Shown: positions 7,465 through 11,654 of the stretch, in pieces
Layout: each line of letters opens with the position of its first letter
How positions within the stretch are numbered: the stretch's first letter is position 1
Source of the DNA: an uncultured Caulobacterales bacterium
GTDB taxonomy: Bacteria > Pseudomonadota > Alphaproteobacteria > Caulobacterales > Maricaulaceae
Reading direction: 5' to 3'
Length of the DNA: 11,654 bases
NCBI GenBank assembly: GCA_937981945.1
Contig: CALJNJ010000321.1
Coordinates: 1 to 11,654 of the forward strand
Notes under the pieces: generated by a model
The model's input: only the letters and a program-made list of their open reading frames with translations
Databases searched by the model: none
What the model was told of the DNA's origin: nothing
Position numbers and translations under genes: made by a program

Positions 7465-9060
7465 TCACTCAGCGCGGCCGGAGGCCATGAATCTGTCAGT
7501 AAATCCGGTCATAAAAGTGAAAATGACCAAAATAAGCGCGGGAATGCCAAATAACGCCGTCACCACAAAAAATTCTTCATATCCGATTTTATCCGCTAAG
7601 ACGCCGCTGAAACCCGCCAGGCTTTTGCCATAAAATGCGAACATTGAGCTAAACAGCGCATACTGTGTCGCCGAAAATTTTCGATTTGTCATGATAGACA
7701 TAAAGGCAATAAAAACGGTTCCTGCAAAACCGGCGGCGATATTGTCCGCGCCGATGGTTGCAAAAAGATAATAGGCTTTCGGCGTCGATACAGTCGCCAA
7801 CCAAGCAAAGGCAAGATTGGTCACGATGGTCAGAATTGCGCCAATTATCATGGTTTTCCCCATGCCGAATTTGGTGGCGCTCCAGCCCCCTAAAAAGGCT
7901 CCGAAAATCATGACCGATATGCCGAATAAGCCTTTAACGGTTCCGATGGTGCTTTTCGCATATCCCAAATCAATATAAAGCGGCATGGCCATGACACCCA
8001 TAGTAGTGTCGCTGATCCTGTAGAGCGCAACGATGGCTAACACGACTAAAGACATCCAGCCGGTACGTTTCACAATATCAGCGAAGTCGCCCAAAATCGG
8101 GACGGCAAATGTCGCTTCATGTTCCAATTGCTTCCTGCCTAAGGTCAGAAAATAGATAGCGGCCAGGAACGGCAGGAATAAAATGAAACTGAAAAAAGCG
8201 GACCCGATTTTTACTTGCGAGCCGTCAGGAAATAATCCCATGAACCCGGAGAAGCCATTGGCCAGTAAACTTCCGAAGCTGCGCAAAAAGCCATTTTCCA
8301 TTAGGCCGAAGTAAAAGAACACGCCGATTAAAAACAGACTGAACACGCCCTTCAAAATTGCCGGAAGAAAAACCGCCGGTTTAAGATCGGCATTCGGGCT
8401 TCCGGGTTGTCCCGGCTCCCCGGCCCACAAAGTCGTGGATCCGCCAATGACCGCTAAAATGGCCAACCCCCAATAAGTCGCGTTAAATCCTGCAAATTCA
8501 GAAATATATAATCCGCCTGAAACCGCCGCAATCATACCGAACCGATATCCTAATTGGTAGATGGCCGACATCATCGCCTGTTCTTCATTGGCCCCGCTGT
8601 CGACCCGCCAGGCGTCAACACAGATATCTAGCGTGGCCGAGGAAAGTGCGATTAAAACGGCGCATACCGCGACTCCGGCCAGATCTGCCGCCGGGTCCTG
8701 AAAGCTCATAGCCAGCATGGCCAGCGCCGTTGCGAGAATCGAAAATAGAGTCCAGCCCCGCCGATTACCTAACCAGTTTGAAAAACCCGGTATCTTGAAA
8801 CGGTCGACCATGGGCGCCCACAGGAATTTCAGGGAATAAGCAAATCCGACCCAAACGAAAAATCCGATTGCCGTTCGGCTGACACCGACCTCTCTAAGCC
8901 AGGCCGATAAAACCTGATAGACCAACATGATCGGGAGGCCTGCGCTGAAGCCAAGCCCCAGCATAGCCGCCATTTTGCGGCTGCCGACGATTTCAGAAAA
9001 AAGAAAAAATTCGTCGAGTTTTTTAAGAGTAGAATTCGAAGGAGCCATGGACGAATCCAT
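7465..9060 (-). CDS. ampG: AmpG-family muropeptide permease (major facilitator superfamily)
   Basis: Cytoplasmic membrane transporter predicted to import anhydro-muropeptides (GlcNAc-anhMurNAc-peptides) released during wall turnover, feeding peptidoglycan recycling and, in some bacteria, beta-lactamase induction. It has 531 residues, somewhat longer than E. coli AmpG at about 490. Family marks: LGLGFSAGLPIMLV near residue 34, LKFLWAPMVDRF near 77, RRGW near 100, SSATLDICVDAWR near 140, and the C-terminal NRKFSATQYALFSSM motif, which closely matches the KSFSATQFALLS stretch of E. coli AmpG. Twelve or more hydrophobic segments are visible. The extra length lies in a middle region (about 255-290) between the two halves. 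An ATG at 9058-9060 is used here. AGGG lies only one base upstream of it, so the in-frame ATG at 9046-9048, preceded by GGA at 7 bases, is a real alternative. Substrate is inferred from family; a related sugar or siderophore permease of the same family cannot be excluded. Confidence 0.85.
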   Translation of the reverse strand: MDSSMAPSNSTLKKLDEFFLFSEIVGSRKMAAMLGLGFSAGLPIMLVYQVLSAWLREVGVSRTAIGFFVWVGFAYSLKFLWAPMVDRFKIPGFSNWLGNRRGWTLFSILATALAMLAMSFQDPAADLAGVAVCAVLIALSSATLDICVDAWRVDSGANEEQAMMSAIYQLGYRFGMIAAVSGGLYISEFAGFNATYWGLAILAVIGGSTTLWAGEPGQPGSPNADLKPAVFLPAILKGVFSLFLIGVFFYFGLMENGFLRSFGSLLANGFSGFMGLFPDGSQVKIGSAFFSFILFLPFLAAIYFLTLGRKQLEHEATFAVPILGDFADIVKRTGWMSLVVLAIVALYRISDTTMGVMAMPLYIDLGYAKSTIGTVKGLFGISVMIFGAFLGGWSATKFGMGKTMIIGAILTIVTNLAFAWLATVSTPKAYYLFATIGADNIAAGFAGTVFIAFMSIMTNRKFSATQYALFSSMFAFYGKSLAGFSGVLADKIGYEEFFVVTALFGIPALILVIFTFMTGFTDRFMASGRAE

Positions 9061-9101
9061 GCCCTAAATCGATAGAAGTGTCCAGTTAATGCCCGTGGGC
9101 G

Positions 9102-10394
9102 CTAGCTCGCGATTTTTGTCGCTTCCAGGCCGGTATGACTTTGGACCATGGCCGATAATTCTTCGGCGGAGACAGGCTTGGTCATGAAGTCATTCATGCC
9201 GCTGTCAAAACAAGCATTGCGGTCATCGTCAAACGCATTGGCGGTCAGGGCCACAATCGGCAAAACCTTGGCGTCATGTCCGAGGCCACGGATTTTGCGG
9301 GTTGCTTCCAGACCGTCCATATTCGGCATGCGCATATCCATGAAAATCAGATCATATTGATTGTTTTTCACGGCTTCGACGGCCAGCGCGCCGTCTTCTA
9401 CCACGTCGCAGTGACAGCCTTCAGCTTCAAGCAATGTTCGGGTCAATAGGGCGTTAATAGCGTTATCTTCGGCCAGAAGCACTCTGATTTGCTCACCTGT
9501 CCCGATTGTCGGAGCGGCCATTGGCGCAGCGGCTTCGCCGTCATCTGCCGCATCGTCTTCGACGCCGACAGCTTTGGCAATGACGGCATCGCGCCAGTTA
9601 TTGCCTAAAATCGCATCGCCGTCTTCAATCGGAAGAGGGCGTTTATCAAAAGAACGCTCGGCAGGCGCTTGCGTCTGAGCGGGCGCAACAGGATCGGCCG
9701 CCATAGGGGCTTCCGCTATTGGTGTTTCGGCCACAACTGTTTCGGTAACGGGGGCTTCTGTCATTGGTGTTTCGACAGGCAGGGGAGCGACGACCGGTGA
9801 TTTTTCGCCTTCCGGCGTTGTAAACGGTTCTTGTACAGGAGCCGGTGCCGGTGCTTCAGTGACCGGCGCAGGTTCGGCCGCGGCCGCAACGGGCGCGGGT
9901 TCGACGGGAGCAGGTTCGGCTGTTTTCGGTAAAAAATTGTCGGCGCTGACGGCGGCGGCAATGGTTGCGGCTGTCGCGGCTGCGGCTGCCGGCGCTGCAG
10001 ACATCGGAGACTCGTTCGAAACAGGTGCAGGTTGGGATGCTGTTTGAACCGGAGCCGGTTCTGCGACCGGAGCGGGCTGTGCGGCTTGCGCGTAGATTGA
10101 GACGTCGCGGGCAATGGCCAGAGCTGTCCCGTCCTGCAGGGTTGACTCCATCCAGTCGTAAACCGTTTCACCACCGGTCGGCAGAGGTATGCGGCTTTCA
10201 AATCTGGCGGATTCGCCCGGGCTTTTCGGAGCCGGCCAACCGGATACGGGATTTCCGGTCCAAGTTTCAACCGTCCCGCCGTAAAGCTGCAAAAACGCGG
10301 CATTTACCACTAAAATACGACCGTGACTGTCTCGCTTGAGCATAGGTCCGGGCCAAGCCCACATTTGAGATGCTAAAATCTGATCCGGTGTCAT
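9102..10394 (-). CDS. PAS domain - Ala/Pro-rich linker - response regulator receiver protein, no kinase domain
   Basis: A 430-residue cytoplasmic signalling protein. An N-terminal PAS-like domain (about 8-100; DSHGRILVVNAAFLQLYGG, ending LAIARDVS) is followed by a low-complexity linker (about 104-300). The linker contains repeated PAPV units preceded by Q, E or A (106-187), an alanine-rich block (132-151) and acidic stretches. A receiver domain at 302-425 completes it. The receiver is complete: acidic pair E309-D310, phosphoacceptor D353 in FMDMRMP, T384 in ALTANA, and K406 in MTKPV. It should therefore accept phosphate from a histidine kinase or phosphotransferase. No DHp histidine box and no N/G1/G2 ATP-binding boxes occur, and there is no DNA-binding or enzyme output domain. 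The receiver resembles those at the C-terminus of hybrid kinases, so descent by loss of the kinase core is plausible. The start is supported by GAGGG four bases upstream. It precedes ampG by 41 bases. Partner and output are unknown. Confidence 0.85.
   Translation of the reverse strand: MTPDQILASQMWAWPGPMLKRDSHGRILVVNAAFLQLYGGTVETWTGNPVSGWPAPKSPGESARFESRIPLPTGGETVYDWMESTLQDGTALAIARDVSIYAQAAQPAPVAEPAPVQTASQPAPVSNESPMSAAPAAAAATAATIAAAVSADNFLPKTAEPAPVEPAPVAAAAEPAPVTEAPAPAPVQEPFTTPEGEKSPVVAPLPVETPMTEAPVTETVVAETPIAEAPMAADPVAPAQTQAPAERSFDKRPLPIEDGDAILGNNWRDAVIAKAVGVEDDAADDGEAAAPMAAPTIGTGEQIRVLLAEDNAINALLTRTLLEAEGCHCDVVEDGALAVEAVKNNQYDLIFMDMRMPNMDGLEATRKIRGLGHDAKVLPIVALTANAFDDDRNACFDSGMNDFMTKPVSAEELSAMVQSHTGLEATKIAS
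9834..10079 (-). repeat. Degenerate in-frame repeats encoding PAPV units in the PAS-REC linker
   Basis: Within the linker of the PAS-REC gene, short related units encode QPAPV, EPAPV or APAPV at residues 106-110, 112-116, 121-125, 160-164, 165-169, 174-178 and 183-187, with an alanine-rich block between. On the plus strand the DNA shows recurring GGTTC- and GGAGC-type words. Codons vary between copies, so the amino acid pattern seems to be what is kept. The array could expand or contract by slippage. A similar but looser ETP/EAP pattern continues to about residue 245. Confidence 0.75.
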
Positions 10395-10398
10395 ACAA

Positions 10399-10403
10399 CC
10401 CTC
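10399..10403 (-). promoter_or_regulatory. Ribosome binding site of the PAS-REC gene
   Basis: GAGGG on the minus strand, four bases (TTGT) before the ATG at 10392-10394. It is the strongest Shine-Dalgarno sequence in the window and fixes the start. It lies at the base of the hairpin set described at 10399-10434 and can be drawn into it by pairing with the CCCT encoded at 10431-10434. Confidence 0.75.
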
Positions 10404-10434
10404 GTTTCGCGCTGCGAAATCTAATTTCGAAGGG
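10399..10434 (-). promoter_or_regulatory. Overlapping hairpins that include the PAS-REC Shine-Dalgarno sequence
   Basis: Two 6-bp perfect inverted repeats share bases. Plus-strand TTTCGC (10405-10410) pairs with GCGAAA (10414-10419), and CGAAAT (10415-10420) pairs with ATTTCG (10424-10429); each has a 3-base loop. Because they overlap at 10415-10419 only one can form at a time. In addition CCCTCG (10399-10404), the complement of the Shine-Dalgarno region, can pair with CGAAGGG (10428-10434) with one bulged base, closing a stem that would hide the ribosome site. The DNA palindromes could instead be a binding site for a dimeric regulator. The pairing is read directly from the sequence; any regulatory role is inference. 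Confidence 0.4.
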
Positions 10435-10531
10435 TCATAGTCTGAGATTAGTCTAAAAATTCTATTACCAAAACAGGCTAAATTGCGCTTTCACACTAAA
10501 ATTTGCCGAAAATCTGAAAAAGCAGCGGTTT
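10435..10531 (-). promoter_or_regulatory. A/T-rich gap between comM and the PAS-REC gene, probable promoter region
   Basis: The rest of the 137-base intergenic gap, clearly richer in A/T than the neighbouring genes. On the minus strand it holds TAGAAT (10459-10464), a 5-of-6 match to the sigma-70 -10 box, but no good -35 at 16-18 bases. No TTAA-N7-TTAA site for CtrA is seen. No convincing intrinsic terminator follows the comM stop at 10532-10534; only a poor interrupted CCGCTG/CAG...CGG pairing is available. It is the most likely place for a promoter driving the downstream genes, because it is the longest gap and the only one with this composition. Confidence 0.3.
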
Positions 10532-11654
10532 TTATCGCACACGGCTGTTATTGGAACGAATTGTATTAGATTTCAGACCTTTACGGGCTCTGCGCAGGGA
10601 TAAAGCTTCGGCAATATGGAGGCGCTGAACGGTTTCTGCGCCCGATAAATCGGCCAATGTCCGAGCCAGGCGCAAAATTCGGTGATATCCTCTGGCCGTT
10701 AAGTTCAAAGTTTCAGCCGCCTGTATCAGGAGCTTTCGCCCGTCATAAGCCGGTTCTGCCACATGTTCGAGCCGGCTTTGCGGCAGTTCTGCATTGGTCA
10801 AACCGCCATTGCGGTCCAGTTGAAACTGTCTGGCTTCCGTGACCCGCGCCGCTATATCCGCGGAGCCCTCTTTTGACGGCGGTAAGGCGAGATCGGCCGG
10901 GGTTACGGCCGGCACATCAATTTGTATGTCCATGCGGTCCATAAAGGGGCCTGAAATTCGGGATTGATAATCAATGGCACAGCGCTCGCCCCGTCTGCAG
11001 GCAATGCCGTCCGCGCCTGCGGTTCCGCAGCGGCAGGGATTCATCGCCGCGATTAACTGAAACCGCGCCGGATATGTAATATGAGCATTGGCTCGGGCGA
11101 CGGATATTTCGCCGGTTTCCAAAGGTTGACGCAAACTGTCCAGCACTTGCGCCGTAAATTCCGGCAATTCGTCCAGGAATAAGACGCCCCGATGGGCCAA
11201 AGAGGCTTCGCCCGGCTTAGCCTTCATGCCACCGCCGACCATAGCGGCCATAGAGGCCGAATGGTGCGGATCCCGAAAAGGTCTTCGCCGTGACAGCTGC
11301 CCGCGCTCCAGCAGGCCCGCCACACTGTGAACCATGGAAACGTCCAGTAATTCTTTGGCCGTGAGCGGCGGCAGCAATCCCGGCAACCGGGCCGCCAGCA
11401 TGGACTTCCCGGAACCGGGCGGGCCGACCATAAGCATATTATGACCGCCGGCGGCGGCCACTTCGAGGGCGCGTTTGGCCGTTTCCTGTCCGCGAACATC
11501 GCGAAGGTCAAGCTCGATCTCCGAACTTAGCAATTCACCTGGCGCCGGACGCGAGAGCACTTGCTGCCCGCGAAAATGATTTATGATTTGAACCAGGTTT
11601 TGCGGCGCAAATATAGGCAGATCCCCCGCCCAGGCGGCCTCCGGCCCGTTATCT
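10532..11654 (-). CDS. comM: ComM/YifB family AAA+ branch-migration helicase, N-terminus beyond window
   Basis: Mg-chelatase-related AAA+ ATPase. In naturally competent bacteria ComM forms hexamers that drive branch migration during integration of transforming DNA; in others the role is less clear. The reading frame stays open to the right edge, where it encodes GPEAAWAGDLPIF and NHFRGQQVLSRP, typical of the junction between the N-terminal Lon-S5-like domain and the AAA+ core. The GTG at 11558-11560 is therefore internal and not the start. Visible are about 373 residues of an expected 500 or so. Motifs: Walker A GPPGSGKS (about 11402-11425), Walker B VLFLDELPEF, sensor AAMNPCRCG followed by two further cysteines in the usual insert, SGPFMDRMD with the likely arginine finger, and the C-terminal Mg_chelatase_C helix bundle ending LSLRRARKGLK. 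The stop is TAA. It is separated from the PAS-REC gene by 137 bases and is probably a separate transcription unit. Confidence 0.93.
   Translation of the reverse strand, partial: DNGPEAAWAGDLPIFAPQNLVQIINHFRGQQVLSRPAPGELLSSEIELDLRDVRGQETAKRALEVAAAGGHNMLMVGPPGSGKSMLAARLPGLLPPLTAKELLDVSMVHSVAGLLERGQLSRRRPFRDPHHSASMAAMVGGGMKAKPGEASLAHRGVLFLDELPEFTAQVLDSLRQPLETGEISVARANAHITYPARFQLIAAMNPCRCGTAGADGIACRRGERCAIDYQSRISGPFMDRMDIQIDVPAVTPADLALPPSKEGSADIAARVTEARQFQLDRNGGLTNAELPQSRLEHVAEPAYDGRKLLIQAAETLNLTARGYHRILRLARTLADLSGAETVQRLHIAEALSLRRARKGLKSNTIRSNNSRVR

Noticed and set aside
9492..10085. Possibility that the PAS-REC gene is a frameshifted hybrid histidine kinase
   Set aside because: The linker is far too short and too low in complexity to hide a DHp plus ATPase core, and no H-box, N-box or G-box motif appears in the other minus-strand frame that is open here. 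The open frame is continuous from PAS to receiver.
9761..10303. Minus-strand open frame of 180 codons in a second frame of the PAS-REC gene
   Set aside because: It arises because the repetitive GC-rich linker leaves alternate frames open. The product is Arg/Pro/Gln-rich with no domain. The main frame has clear PAS and receiver motifs and a good ribosome site.
9965..10339. Plus-strand open frame of 124 codons opposite the PAS and linker region
   Set aside because: Again a product of linker base composition on the other strand. No recognisable motif or start signal.
10435..10531. CtrA-type TTAA-N7-TTAA operator in the PAS-REC promoter region
   Set aside because: Searched by eye on both strands; no such paired half-sites are present.
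10532..11560. comM as a complete 342-residue gene starting at the GTG 11558-11560
   Set aside because: The frame continues without a stop to the window edge and encodes conserved ComM sequence (EAAWAGDL, NHFRG) upstream of that codon, so the gene is cut by the window rather than short.
1..11654. Mobile elements, CRISPR arrays, tRNA or rRNA genes
   Set aside because: No transposase or integrase-like product, no regularly spaced direct repeats, and no gap large enough for a cryptic element. The longest intergenic stretch is 137 bases.

Overview
The window holds seven protein-coding genes, all on the minus strand and packed head to tail, so transcription runs from high to low coordinates. In transcriptional order they are: comM (5' end outside the window), a PAS plus response-regulator receiver protein with a long Ala/Pro linker, an AmpG-family muropeptide permease, mutS, glnD, murJ and trpS (3' end outside the window). 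No RNA genes, insertion sequences, CRISPR arrays or phage genes are visible, and no stretch longer than about 140 bases lacks a gene.

The organism is most likely an alphaproteobacterium of moderate G+C. The reasons are the mutS-glnD-murJ-trpS neighbourhood, the two-ACT GlnD with a short basic N-terminus, and a receiver domain of the type found at the C-terminus of alphaproteobacterial hybrid kinases. The Hyphomonadaceae/Maricaulales side of the class is a guess, not something the sequence proves.

Layout: 10532-11654 is comM, a branch-migration AAA+ ATPase. Then comes a 137-base gap carrying the control region of the PAS-REC gene, including a compact set of overlapping hairpins that abut and can pair with its Shine-Dalgarno sequence. 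9102-10394 is the PAS-linker-REC gene. A 41-base gap leads to ampG (7465-9060), and a 47-base gap leads to mutS (4724-7417). mutS, glnD and murJ are joined by overlaps (TAATG at 4724 and ATGA at 1905-1908), which suggests translational coupling. A 58-base gap with an inverted repeat separates murJ from trpS.

Functionally this is mostly housekeeping: cell-wall precursor flipping (MurJ) and muropeptide recycling (AmpG), nitrogen-status signalling (GlnD), mismatch repair (MutS), transformation-linked branch migration (ComM) and tRNA charging (TrpS). The one protein that does not fit a standard family architecture is the PAS-REC protein. It resembles the two ends of a hybrid histidine kinase with the kinase core replaced by a repetitive, probably disordered Ala/Pro/Glu linker. 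No clearly new multi-gene system was found. The PAS-REC protein and its leader are the best candidates for something undescribed.
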